Below are positions 1 through 7,942 of a stretch of 64,000 nt of DNA, piece after piece. The position numbers and the translations under genes were made by a program. The notes below the pieces were generated by a model. It was given only the letters and a program-made list of their open reading frames with translations. It was not told the DNA's origin and made no database searches. This stretch comes from Actinacidiphila glaucinigra (GTDB lineage Bacteria > Actinomycetota > Actinomycetes > Streptomycetales > Streptomycetaceae), in assembly GCF_900188405.1 (NCBI RefSeq), contig NZ_FZOF01000003.1, positions 62,001 through 126,000 of the forward strand. The letters are read 5' to 3'. The stretch's first letter is position 1. Each line of letters opens with the position of its first letter.

Positions 1-972
1 GAGGGCCGCCACGTCGGCGTCCTTGGTGAGCGTGCCGTCCTGGCGGGCGTCGTCGGCGACGGTCTGCACGGACTCCCGGTTGATCTCCGCCGGCCACTTG
101 GGGAGCTTGATCTTGGCGATCGCCTCGGCGGGGATCGAGGTGTACGACTTGAGGATCTCGCGCACGGCGTCGGGGTGGGCGTCGGCGTAGGCGAGGGCCT
201 CGTTCATGGCGGCGGTGAAGTCCTTCACCAGCTCCGGGTCCTTCTGGAGCGTGGGCTGCGTGGTGAAGTACATGGCCACGGTGAGGTCCGGCGCGGCGTC
301 GGCGTAGGGCCAGGCGACGGCGCGGGCCCCCTGGCCGGTGGCCTGGGTGACGAAGGGCTCGACCTCCCAGACCGCGTCGACCCGCCCCTTGGCCAGGGCT
401 GCCGGCATGTCGGGGAAGGGCATCTCGACGAACTCCACCTTGGAGGCGTCGCCGCCGTCCTTGCGCACGGCGGCGCGCACGGTCGTGTCGCCGATGTTCT
501 TCAGCTGGTTGACCGCGACGGTCCTGCCCGCGAGGTCCTTCGCGGACTTCACCGGGCTGCCTTCCGGGACGAGTACGGCGCTGTAGTCGGTGTCCCGTTC
601 GCCGGTGGAGGCGACGCCGTTGGCGACGACCTTGAGCGGCAGCCCCTGCTGCTGGGCCGTGAGCAGGGAGGTGGTGTTGGCGAAGCCGAACGCGAACTGA
701 CCGCCCATCACGCCCGTGATGCTGGCGGCGCCGCCCTGCACCGAGGTGATCTTCGCGTCGATGCCGTGCTTCTTGAAGAAGCCCTGACTTTGGGCGAGAT
801 ACACGGGAGCGGTGTCGACGATGGCGATGGCGCCGATCGTGACGCTCCGCGTGCCTCCGCCGGAACCGGACGAGGCGCCCTTGCCGGCGGGCTCGCCGGA
901 GTCGCCGCAGGCGGTGACCCCGGCGGCGAGGAGCGCTGCCGCCGTCAGGAGCAGGGGAAAGGTGCGACGCAT
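1..972 (-). CDS. ABC transporter substrate-binding lipoprotein (SsuA/NrtA/THI5-like), 3' end cut by window
   Basis: Extracytoplasmic solute receptor of an ABC importer for a small nitrogen or sulfur compound. The visible 324 codons start at ATG 972 with a lipoprotein signal: basic MRRTF, a hydrophobic stretch, then lipobox VTAC with Cys22. The mature part has the periplasmic-binding-protein type 2 pattern of the NMT1/THI5/SsuA group (TIGAIAIVDTAPVYLAQSQG, then GGAASITGVMGGQFAFGFAN, then VDAVWEVEPFV). The ligand cannot be told from sequence: sulfonate, taurine, nitrate and the thiamine precursor HMP are all transported by this family. Permease and ATPase genes probably lie beyond the left edge. 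A TPP riboswitch lies 270 bp upstream but faces the other way. Confidence 0.9.
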   Translation of the reverse strand, partial: MRRTFPLLLTAAALLAAGVTACGDSGEPAGKGASSGSGGGTRSVTIGAIAIVDTAPVYLAQSQGFFKKHGIDAKITSVQGGAASITGVMGGQFAFGFANTTSLLTAQQQGLPLKVVANGVASTGERDTDYSAVLVPEGSPVKSAKDLAGRTVAVNQLKNIGDTTVRAAVRKDGGDASKVEFVEMPFPDMPAALAKGRVDAVWEVEPFVTQATGQGARAVAWPYADAAPDLTVAMYFTTQPTLQKDPELVKDFTAAMNEALAYADAHPDAVREILKSYTSIPAEAIAKIKLPKWPAEINRESVQTVADDARQDGTLTKDADVAAL

Positions 973-1008
973 GGGCACTCCCTGATCTGATCAGTTCCGT
1001 TCGCATAG

Positions 1009-1022
1009 TGAACTGTCGTTCA
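1009..1022. promoter_or_regulatory. Inverted repeat TGAAC-N4-GTTCA upstream of the binding-protein gene
   Basis: Perfect 5-bp arms around a 4-bp spacer, 37 bp before the start codon of the minus-strand lipoprotein gene, so in promoter position. The core GAAC-N4-GTTC is also the core of actinobacterial LexA boxes, but the flanking TC/GA is missing, so a dedicated transporter regulator is as likely. An overlapping TGATCTGATCA-like repeat lies at about 983-992. Confidence 0.4.
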
Positions 1023-1244
1023 TTGGGTGGCGCGCCAAGTGACGGTAGGGGCGCCGCGCGACGGCGTCAACGGATCGCACAACGGCTCGTCGATGACAGC
1101 CGTGTCGCGGACGGGAGAGCAGGGGCACAGGGGGCACAAGAAGCACAAGAGGCGGAATTAAGTGCGGAAAATTATGGTTTGGCATGATTTACCACTAGTC
1201 GTCCGCTGCCGCGCTGGGTAGATTGGAACGTGGCCTACGGGGCG

Positions 1245-1412
1245 AGCGAGGGAGTTCGGTAGCACTGGTTGCGGAGCGGGAAGCAGCGGCTTCCACCGGA
1301 ACCGGGTTCAACGGCCGGGCTGAGAGGCTCGAAGGTCCGGGAAGAGGTTTTGAGACCGGAGAGCGACCCCTAGCACCTGATCCGGACCATGCCGGCGAAG
1401 GGAGTCCCACCT
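1245..1412 (+). ncRNA. TPP (THI element) riboswitch, orphan
   Basis: The two signature blocks of the thiamine pyrophosphate aptamer are present on the plus strand in the right order: GGCTGAGAGG at about 1318-1327, and CACCTGATCCGG followed by a four-base spacer and GCCGGCGAAGGGA at 1374-1403. The P2 helix can form between AGCACTGG (1261-1268) and CCGGGCT (1315-1321), with a long variable P3 arm between. No thiamine gene follows: the next plus-strand gene is a serpin at 1634, and the nearest possible thiamine-type transporter gene (1-972) points away. The exact ends are estimated. Confidence 0.85.
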
Positions 1413-1443
1413 CGTAGGTCGTTCGAACCGCAGTACAGCAGTA

Positions 1444-1478
1444 CAGCAGGGCCCGCGCGGCAAGCGCGGGCCCTGCTG
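1444..1478 (+). terminator. Strong hairpin after the TPP riboswitch
   Basis: A perfect 15-bp stem, CAGCAGGGCCCGCGC with its complement, closes a 5-nt loop 30 bp after the aptamer. There is no T tract, as is usual in Streptomyces. It may be the expression platform of the riboswitch or a stand-alone terminator. A GTTCGAAC palindrome lies between aptamer and hairpin. Confidence 0.6.
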
Positions 1479-1633
1479 CGCTGCGGGCCCTGCAGCGCTC
1501 TGCGGTGGTGCCGCGGCCGCGCCACGGCCTCTTGGCCGCTCCGCCCGGACGCTGGGATGATCCTCCGACACGGCTGGCGCGGACGGCACGGACGGCGCCG
1601 GCGCGGCGGGGGGACGGGGGGACGGTGGGGGAC

Positions 1634-2770
1634 ATGGACGACCGCACGCTGGTGGGCGCGGTCAACGGACTGACGGCGCGATGGGCCCGCGGGACCCTGG
1701 CCGGCGGCAGCACCGGGGAGACGGTCTTCTCGGCCGCGGGAGTCTGGCCGCTGCTGGCCCTGCTCGCCGCGGGCGCCGCAGGCCCCGCGCGCGGCGAACT
1801 GGAGCAGGCCGTGGCCACGGACGCCGCGACGGCCGCCGGCGCCTCGGGACGGCTGCTCGCCCGGCTGGACGCCATGGACGGCGTCGACACCGCCGTGGGC
1901 CTGTGGACCCGCGCCTCCCTGCCGCTCGCACCCGGCTGGCTCTCGCTGCTCCCGGCCGGCGCCCACGGGCACTTCACCGGCGACGTCGAGACGGACCGCA
2001 AGACCCTGGACGCCTGGGCCGCGGACCGCACCCACGGCATGGTCCCCAGGATGCCGGTCGCCGTCGACCGGAACACCCTCCTGCTGCTCGCGAACGCGCT
2101 GGCCCTGCGCACCGACTGGGCCGAGCCCTTCCAGGACCACCACACCGGGACGCTCTTCCGCAGTTCGCGCCATCTGGACATGGCCGGGGTCGCGGCCACG
2201 CCCTTCGGCCCGCTGACCATGGCGAAGGTGAACGGCACCAACGGCATCGAGGTCCACCTGCTGCGCGGCCCCGACCACGTCGCCCCCGGCGAGGTGCTCG
2301 CCGCCGGGGTGGCCGCCCTCGGCGGGACGTATCAGGTGCTCCCCGGCAATCTGCTGCCGTACGGGCGGCCCGGGCCGGGGGTCGTGGTCGAGGACGTCAC
2401 GAGCTTCGACCCGGCGCCCGCGCTCGACCTGACCACGGTGCCGTTCACCGTGGACGCCGAGCACGACCTCCTCGACCACGCCGAGCTGTTCGGGCTGGCC
2501 CGGGCCCGGGACGCCGGCACCGGCCACTTCCCCGGCATCAGCGTGCAGCCGCTGGCCGTCGGCGCGGCGAAGCAGGCGGCCACGGCGACCTTCGGCGCGA
2601 AGGGCTTCCGGGCCGCCGCCGTCACCGCCGTCTCCCTGATCGCCGGCAGCGCTCCCGGGCAGGCCCGGCAAGCCAGGCGCGTGCGCGTGGAGTTCCTGCG
2701 CCCGTTCGGCTTCCTCGCCGTCCACCGGCTCTTCCCCGCGGTCCTCGTGGCGGGGTGGGTGACGCCCTGA
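1634..2770 (+). CDS. Serpin family protein
   Basis: Serine-protease-inhibitor fold, 378 aa, close to the normal serpin length, with no signal peptide, so probably cytoplasmic. Family marks are the N-terminal NTVFS-like block (ETVFSAAGVWPLLALLAAGA), LLLLANALALRTDWAEPF, and the C-terminal PFGFLAVHRLFPAVLVAGWV. The reactive-loop hinge would be residues 323-335, KGFRAAAVTAV; the P14 position, normally Thr or Ser, appears to be Phe, which may hamper loop insertion, so inhibitory activity is uncertain. ATG 1634 is chosen over GTG 1505 because it has GGTGGGGGA in front and matches where serpins begin. Convergent with the L,D-transpeptidase, 19 bp apart. Confidence 0.8.
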   Translation: MDDRTLVGAVNGLTARWARGTLAGGSTGETVFSAAGVWPLLALLAAGAAGPARGELEQAVATDAATAAGASGRLLARLDAMDGVDTAVGLWTRASLPLAPGWLSLLPAGAHGHFTGDVETDRKTLDAWAADRTHGMVPRMPVAVDRNTLLLLANALALRTDWAEPFQDHHTGTLFRSSRHLDMAGVAATPFGPLTMAKVNGTNGIEVHLLRGPDHVAPGEVLAAGVAALGGTYQVLPGNLLPYGRPGPGVVVEDVTSFDPAPALDLTTVPFTVDAEHDLLDHAELFGLARARDAGTGHFPGISVQPLAVGAAKQAATATFGAKGFRAAAVTAVSLIAGSAPGQARQARRVRVEFLRPFGFLAVHRLFPAVLVAGWVTP

Positions 2771-2789
2771 CCTCCTCACCTGGCGGCGG

Positions 2790-3980
2790 TCACAGGGCGC
2801 TTCCCGCCCGCCAGTCCGCCCAGCCGGCGTTCCAGGCGCCGTAGCCGTTGTTGACCTGCACGGTGTCGGTGGAGTTGACGACGGTCACCGGGTCGCCGGG
2901 CGACACGTGGTCGTAGAACCACTTGGCGTCGGCCGTGCTCAGCCCTATGCAGCCGTGACTGCCGTTGACGCGGCCGAACTTGCCCTCGTTCCAGGGCGCG
3001 GCGTGCGCGAAGGTGCCCGATGTGGTGAGCCGGACGTCCCACTTCACGTCCTTCAGGTTGTACGCCTCGGGGCCGAAGATGCGCACGGTGCGGGAGTTCA
3101 TGGTGATGCTGGGCGTCTTCTCCAGGACGACCATGGTCCCGTTCCACGTCTCGAAACCGGGCTTGCCGGTGGAGACGGGGATGGTGCGCAGGACCTCGCC
3201 GCCCCTGCGCAGGGTGAGGGTCTTGCGGGCGGTGTCGACCGTGGTGACGACCGACTCCCCTATCCGGAAGCGGACGACCCGGTTCTGCGTGCCGTAGAGG
3301 CCGCCGCCCGCGTCGACCCCGTCCAGGTCCATGCGGAGGGTGACGTCGGTGCCGGGCTTCCAATAGGAGCGCGGGCGGAAGTCGACGCGGTCGCGGCCGC
3401 TCCAGTCCTTCATCCAGCTCCAGGCGCCCTCGACGGCCGGGCTCGCGGTGACGCCGAGCTTGCGCTCGACGGACGCCCGGTCGCGTATCGGCTTGTTGAA
3501 GACGATCGACACCGGCATCCCCACGCCGACCGTGGTGCCCTTGTCGGGGTGGTACTCCCCCACGAAGGTGCGCTTCGGCTCGGCGGTGGTGAAGGTGGTG
3601 TGCTCCGTCAGCCGCTTGCCGCCGGACGTGGTGGCGCGGACGAGGACGTCGTAGGTCACGCCGGGGGCCAGCCGGCCCGCCGAGGTCCAGCTCTCCTTGG
3701 AGGACGCGAGCGTGCCGCGCAACGGTCCGGGGCCGGGGGCGGTGACGCGTACGGAGTCGATCCGCGCGGCGGTGGTCCGCACGGTCACCTTGCGGTCGAC
3801 GGGCACGGCCCGCCCGCCGGAGGCCGGGGCGACGGCGATCGCGGGCCGCGGCTCCGCGGCATGGGGCCCTCCGCCGCCGGAGCCGCTGCACGCCGGCAGC
3901 GTCGCGACGACGGCCAGGGCGAGCGTCGCGGCGCCGGCGCGCAGGGTCGTTGTGCGGTTCCGGGTGCGGTCGTTGGTCAT
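2790..3980 (-). CDS. L,D-transpeptidase lipoprotein (YkuD, LdtMt2-like)
   Basis: Cell-wall enzyme that makes 3-3 peptidoglycan cross-links outside the membrane. 396 aa. A lipobox LPAC ends at Cys31; two Ig-like domains (about 45-250) follow, then the YkuD catalytic domain (about 255-380) with the active-site motif SHGCIGLS and an upstream conserved His in TSGTFAHAAPW. The architecture matches mycobacterial LdtMt2. ATG 3980 is preferred to the upstream in-frame start at 4061 because GGAGAG precedes it and the signal peptide then starts properly. Monocistronic; divergent from the DUF4232 lipoprotein with about 200 bp between. Confidence 0.93.
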   Translation of the reverse strand: MTNDRTRNRTTTLRAGAATLALAVVATLPACSGSGGGGPHAAEPRPAIAVAPASGGRAVPVDRKVTVRTTAARIDSVRVTAPGPGPLRGTLASSKESWTSAGRLAPGVTYDVLVRATTSGGKRLTEHTTFTTAEPKRTFVGEYHPDKGTTVGVGMPVSIVFNKPIRDRASVERKLGVTASPAVEGAWSWMKDWSGRDRVDFRPRSYWKPGTDVTLRMDLDGVDAGGGLYGTQNRVVRFRIGESVVTTVDTARKTLTLRRGGEVLRTIPVSTGKPGFETWNGTMVVLEKTPSITMNSRTVRIFGPEAYNLKDVKWDVRLTTSGTFAHAAPWNEGKFGRVNGSHGCIGLSTADAKWFYDHVSPGDPVTVVNSTDTVQVNNGYGAWNAGWADWRAGSAL

Positions 3981-4185
3981 GTGACGGCTCTCCTCCCCTG
4001 TCGAGTCGTACCTCTGCTCCTGCCCGGTCCCGCGGCGGTCACCACATCCCGGCGACCGCAACCGCGCGGAGCGGACGACTCCGTGGCGTCACCGTTCCGT
4101 ACCGGGCGTGTACGCACGGAACCCGGGAGCGGAACGGCCTCGTGTTCCGCGGCAGCACAGCAGCCGAAGGACCCGGGGGGACGTC

Positions 4186-4902
4186 ATGGAGCGCAGGAAC
4201 ACGAGGCGGGCCGCGATCGCGGTGGCACTGGCGGCGACGGCGGCGGTGCTGCTGACGGGATGCCAGGGGGACGACGCTGCCGCGGGCGGTGGCGCGCCCG
4301 CACCGACCGCGCCGACCGCATCGCCGACGGCCGCGCCGTCGCGGACGGCGGGGGAGAGGGTCCCGGCCTCCAGCACGTCACCGGCGCCCGGCGGTTCGGG
4401 GGACTCAGCGGGGTCCGGGGGTTCAGGTGGGTCCGGGGGTTCGGCGGGGCCGGCGGGGCGCTGCGGCGCGGAAGACCTGGAGGCGACCGCGGCGCACCAG
4501 GCCGCCGTACGCCCCCAGGGCACCGGCACCGGGGCGGCGGTGGTCGGGTTCACCAACACCTCGGACGCGCCCTGCGTTGTCGAGGGCTTCCCGACGGTGG
4601 CAGGGGCGGCCAACGGCTCGCCGGAGATGAACGTGCCGCTGACGGTGCGGCACACCGGTGCGGCCGCGCCGGTCGCGCTGGCACCGGGCGGCCGCGCGTG
4701 GGTGAAGCTGACGTTCCACCAGGTGCAGGGCGAGGGCGACGGCATCTGCGCCTCGGGCGAGGCCCCGGTCCAGTACCCGACGATGGTGCTGGGCCTGCCC
4801 GGCGGTGCGGGAAGGCACCAGGTCGCTCTGGACGACGGGGTGTTCGCCGAGTGCGACGGTGTCGTCGCCGTCACCGCGCTCTCGGCGGCCGAACCGTCCT
4901 GA
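4186..4902 (+). CDS. DUF4232 domain lipoprotein
   Basis: 238 aa secreted lipoprotein of unknown job. Signal peptide with lipobox LTGC (Cys26), then a low-complexity Gly/Ser/Pro linker (about residues 65-90) encoded by imperfect GGTCCGGGGGTTC-type repeats, then a DUF4232 domain starting at CGAEDLEA. The domain shows the family blocks VVGFTNTSDAPCVVEGFP and a terminal Cys (AECDG); four conserved Cys residues could form two disulfides. ATG 4186 follows GGGGGGACGTC. Streptomyces carry many such proteins; no function is proven. Ends at a long palindromic terminator. Confidence 0.9.
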   Translation: MERRNTRRAAIAVALAATAAVLLTGCQGDDAAAGGGAPAPTAPTASPTAAPSRTAGERVPASSTSPAPGGSGDSAGSGGSGGSGGSAGPAGRCGAEDLEATAAHQAAVRPQGTGTGAAVVGFTNTSDAPCVVEGFPTVAGAANGSPEMNVPLTVRHTGAAAPVALAPGGRAWVKLTFHQVQGEGDGICASGEAPVQYPTMVLGLPGGAGRHQVALDDGVFAECDGVVAVTALSAAEPS

Positions 4903-4918
4903 GGACTCGGGCCCGGGG

Positions 4919-4956
4919 CGCCCGTCGCCACGGGGCCGGCCCCGTGGCGACGGGCG
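4919..4956. terminator. Bidirectional palindromic terminator
   Basis: A perfect 38-bp palindrome (two 19-bp arms, CGCCCGTCGCCACGGGGCC and its complement, no spacer) between the convergent DUF4232 and S66 peptidase genes. Confidence 0.75.
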
Positions 4957-5009
4957 GTACGCCGGGCTCGCCCATGACAGACGCCCACTTGCGCGATCGT
5001 GCCGCCCGG

Positions 5010-5948
5010 TCAGTCCTCCGTCACGGCCGCCTCCACCGTGAGGGTGCCTGCGTCCGCGTCCAGGACGGCGGGGACGCCGAGCGGCACGGTCAGGCTCGTC
5101 TCGCAGTGGCCGAAGCCCAGTTCCTCGACGACCGGGACGCCGAGTCCGCCCAGCCGGTCCAGGAGCACCGCCCGCACCTCCTCGTAGGGGCCGCACTCCC
5201 GCCAGGAGCCGAGGGCGATACCCGCCACGCCGTCCAGCCAGCCGGCCCGCAGCAACTGGGTCAGCATCCGGTCGATCCGGTAGGGCTCCTCGCCGATGTC
5301 CTCCAGCAGGAGGATGCCGCCGGGCACCCCGGGCCGCCCGTCCGGTGTGCCGAGGCCGGAGGCGAGCAGGGCCAGGCAGCCGCCCACGGTGACACCGCGT
5401 GCCGTGCCGGGGACGAGGGCCCGGGCGGTCGGGGCGCCGAGGACGCGCGTCCGCTCGGGCCCGAAGAGGGTGTCCCGCAACTGGGCACGGGTGGGCTCGT
5501 CCTTGAGGAAGCCGTGCGCCGCGATCATGGTGCCGTGCAGGGTGGACAGGCCCAGCCGGACCGCGAACGCCTCGTGCAGCACGGTGATGTCGCTGAAGCC
5601 GAGGAGCGTCTTGGGCCCGGCCGCCCGCAACGCCTCCCAGTCCAGGAGGTCGGTCATGCGCTGGGCGCCGTAGCCGCCGCGGGCGCAGAGCACGGCGGCC
5701 ACCGACGGATCGCACCAGGCCTCCTGGAAGTCTCGGGCGCGCGCCGCGTCCGTTCCGGCCAGGTAGCCGAAGACGGGGTGCCGGTCCAGGACGTGCGGCG
5801 CCACCACCGGGTCGAGGTCCCAGCCGCGGAGGATGTCGAGCCCCGCGTCCAGCCGTTCCCGGGGCACGGGTCCACTGGGCGCGACGACGGCGACCCGGTC
5901 CCCGGGGACGAGGCGGCGGGGGCGGGTGAGCGGGACGAGCGGTGTCAC
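5010..5948 (-). CDS. S66 family L,D-carboxypeptidase (LdcA/MccF-like)
   Basis: Cytoplasmic serine peptidase, 312 aa, of the S66 family, which releases D-amino acids from tetrapeptides (LdcA) or cleaves amide-linked acyl adenylates (MccF). Seen: N-terminal VAVVAPSGP, the nucleophile in LLGFSDIT (Ser119), GGCLALLASGLG, ILLLEDIGEEPYRIDRML with the catalytic Glu, and the His in GFGHCETS. GTG 5948 overlaps the stop of the S9 peptidase gene by 4 bp (GTGA), so translation is coupled and this is the last gene of the four-peptidase operon. The longer upstream reading frame runs into that gene and is not used. Confidence 0.93.
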   Translation of the reverse strand: MTPLVPLTRPRRLVPGDRVAVVAPSGPVPRERLDAGLDILRGWDLDPVVAPHVLDRHPVFGYLAGTDAARARDFQEAWCDPSVAAVLCARGGYGAQRMTDLLDWEALRAAGPKTLLGFSDITVLHEAFAVRLGLSTLHGTMIAAHGFLKDEPTRAQLRDTLFGPERTRVLGAPTARALVPGTARGVTVGGCLALLASGLGTPDGRPGVPGGILLLEDIGEEPYRIDRMLTQLLRAGWLDGVAGIALGSWRECGPYEEVRAVLLDRLGGLGVPVVEELGFGHCETSLTVPLGVPAVLDADAGTLTVEAAVTED

Positions 5949-7942
5949 TTGGTGAGCTCCAGAACTGGTACGGCGGGCGGGGTGAAGCCGAAGACCTGCC
6001 CGTAGAGGGAGAGTTCCGCCTCGAGACTGGTGATCATCGTGTCCTCGCGGCGGAAGCCGTGGCCCTCGCCCTCGAAGGTGAGGTAGGCGTGGGGGACGCC
6101 GCGCCCCTTGATCCGCTCCAGGAACCGCTCGCACTGCACGGGCCGGCAGATCACGTCCTCCAGCCCCTGCAGCAGCAGGAAGGGCACGGTGAGCCGGTCG
6201 GCCCGGGTCACCGGCGAGCGGTCCCGGTAGCGCTCGGGGACCTCGGAGTAGGGCCCGACGAGCGAGTCGAGGTAGCGGGACTCGAAGTCGTGGGTCTCAC
6301 CGCCCGCGGCCCAGCCGGTGAGGTCGAGCAGCGGGTACTTGATCACGCCGCAGGCGTAGACGTCGGTGCCGGTGAGGGAGGCCGCGCTCGTCCAGCCGCC
6401 GGCGCTGCCGCCGCGGATCGCGAGCCGCCGCCCGTCGGCGATTCCCTCCTCGGCCAGCGCCCGCGCGACGGCGGCGCAGTCCTCGACGTCGACGACGCCC
6501 CACTGCTCGCGCAGCCGTTCGCGGTAGGCGCGCCCGTAGCCGGTGGAGCCGCCGTGGTTGACCTCGACGACCCCGATCCCCCGCGAGGTGAAGTAGGCGA
6601 TCTCCAGGTCGAGCACGAGCGGTGCCCGGCTGGTCGGGCCGCCGTGCACCCAGACGACATACGGCGGCAGCTCTCCCTCGGGCGCGGCGAAGTAGGGGTT
6701 CGCCGGCGGGTAGAGCTGGGCGTGGATCTCCCGTCCGCCGGGCCCGGTGAAGATGCGCTCCACGGGATCGGGCAGGAACTCCGGGGGCACGGTGTCGTGG
6801 TGGGCGGCGCCGATGACCCGGGTACGGCCGGTACAGGTGTCGAGTTCGAGGACCTCGAACGAACTGCGGGCCGAGGCGGCCACGGCGACCACCCGGGTGC
6901 CCTGCGTGGACAGCGCGGCCGTCCACTCGCTCCACGGCCCCGGCACGTCGACCTGCTCGCCGGTCGCCGGGTCGAGTATCCCCAGCCGCTGGGCGCCCCT
7001 GCCGTGCAGCACCGCCAGTGTCCCGGCGGCGAGCGGGGCGAACCAGCGCGCCCCCATCTGCCAGCCCGGCCCGGCGAACTCCTCCTGTGCCGGGTGCAGG
7101 TTGACCGCCTCGCCGGTGGCCGGATCGACACGGTGCAGATTCCACCAGCCGTCGCGGTCGGTGGCCGCGATCAGGGTGCCGTCCGGTGTCCACTCCGCCT
7201 GGGCGACGGACTCGGCGGGGCCGCCGAGGATCGTCCGGGCGGCGCCGAAGTCGCCGTCCGGTCCGACTGCGGCGTGCTTGAGCTCCGTGCCGTCCCAGGG
7301 CATCCGGGGGTGGTCCCAGGCGATCCACACGGCCTGCCGGCCGTCCAGGGAGAGGCGCGGCGAGGTCACGAAGTCGTGCGAGTCGTCGGAGAGTTCACGC
7401 ACGGCGGCACGGTTCTCGGCGGCAGAGCCGTCGAGCGGTACGGCGGCGACCACCCGCCGTACGTCGCTCGGGCCCTCCCCGGTGAACTCCTCCAGCACGC
7501 ACCACACCTCACCGCGGTCCGGGTGGATCTGCGGATCGGCCCAGCGCAGCCCGTCGCCGACCGGCGAGAGCGGGGTCAGCGGCCGCGGCACGGCGCCCGC
7601 GACGTCGGGTTCGTACGCGTAGAGCCGCTGGTCCGGGAAGTGGGAGAAGACGATCAGCGGTCCCGTCCCGGGGCGTGCCGTGCCCGTCCAGGCCCGGCCG
7701 CCGTACTCGATGACGCGGGTACGGACGTTCCACGGCGCGGGCAGCGGGCTGCCGGCCGTGCCGTCCGCGCGGCGGCGCACGAGGGCACGGCGGCCGCCCT
7801 CGGCCGGCCGGGGTTCGGTCCACCACACCTCGTCACCGACGAACGCGGGGAACTCGGGGCGTCCGTCGTGGGAGGCGGCGGTGCGGGCGTCGACGGGCGA
7901 CTCCCAGGCGCCATAGGGGGCGATGATCGGGGCGCGCGTCAT
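5945..7942 (-). CDS. S9 prolyl oligopeptidase family peptidase
   Basis: 665-aa alpha/beta-hydrolase peptidase of the dipeptidyl/acylaminoacyl peptidase type, probably cytoplasmic (no signal peptide). Residues 1-400 hold repeated WD-like strands of a beta-propeller that gates access; the hydrolase domain follows with VWVHGGPTSR, the nucleophile elbow GGSAGG (Ser513), LLLQGLEDVICRP containing the likely Asp, and GEGHGFR with the His. It starts at ATG 7942, overlapping the M20 gene stop by 4 bp (ATGA), and ends in a 4-bp overlap with the S66 gene. The substrate is likely short peptides imported or produced in cell-wall or protein recycling. Confidence 0.93.
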   Translation of the reverse strand: MTRAPIIAPYGAWESPVDARTAASHDGRPEFPAFVGDEVWWTEPRPAEGGRRALVRRRADGTAGSPLPAPWNVRTRVIEYGGRAWTGTARPGTGPLIVFSHFPDQRLYAYEPDVAGAVPRPLTPLSPVGDGLRWADPQIHPDRGEVWCVLEEFTGEGPSDVRRVVAAVPLDGSAAENRAAVRELSDDSHDFVTSPRLSLDGRQAVWIAWDHPRMPWDGTELKHAAVGPDGDFGAARTILGGPAESVAQAEWTPDGTLIAATDRDGWWNLHRVDPATGEAVNLHPAQEEFAGPGWQMGARWFAPLAAGTLAVLHGRGAQRLGILDPATGEQVDVPGPWSEWTAALSTQGTRVVAVAASARSSFEVLELDTCTGRTRVIGAAHHDTVPPEFLPDPVERIFTGPGGREIHAQLYPPANPYFAAPEGELPPYVVWVHGGPTSRAPLVLDLEIAYFTSRGIGVVEVNHGGSTGYGRAYRERLREQWGVVDVEDCAAVARALAEEGIADGRRLAIRGGSAGGWTSAASLTGTDVYACGVIKYPLLDLTGWAAGGETHDFESRYLDSLVGPYSEVPERYRDRSPVTRADRLTVPFLLLQGLEDVICRPVQCERFLERIKGRGVPHAYLTFEGEGHGFRREDTMITSLEAELSLYGQVFGFTPPAVPVLELTK

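Noticed and set aside
991..1185. 64-codon minus-strand frame in the gap before the riboswitch
   Set aside because: No ribosome site, no homology recognised, and it spans the promoter region of the lipoprotein gene.
1416..1445. GTTCGAAC resembling a tRNA T-loop
   Set aside because: No acceptor, D or anticodon stems can be folded around it.
2907..6005. 1032-codon open frame on the plus strand
   Set aside because: Antisense shadow of the L,D-transpeptidase and S66 genes caused by high GC; composition is low-complexity and no domain is recognisable.
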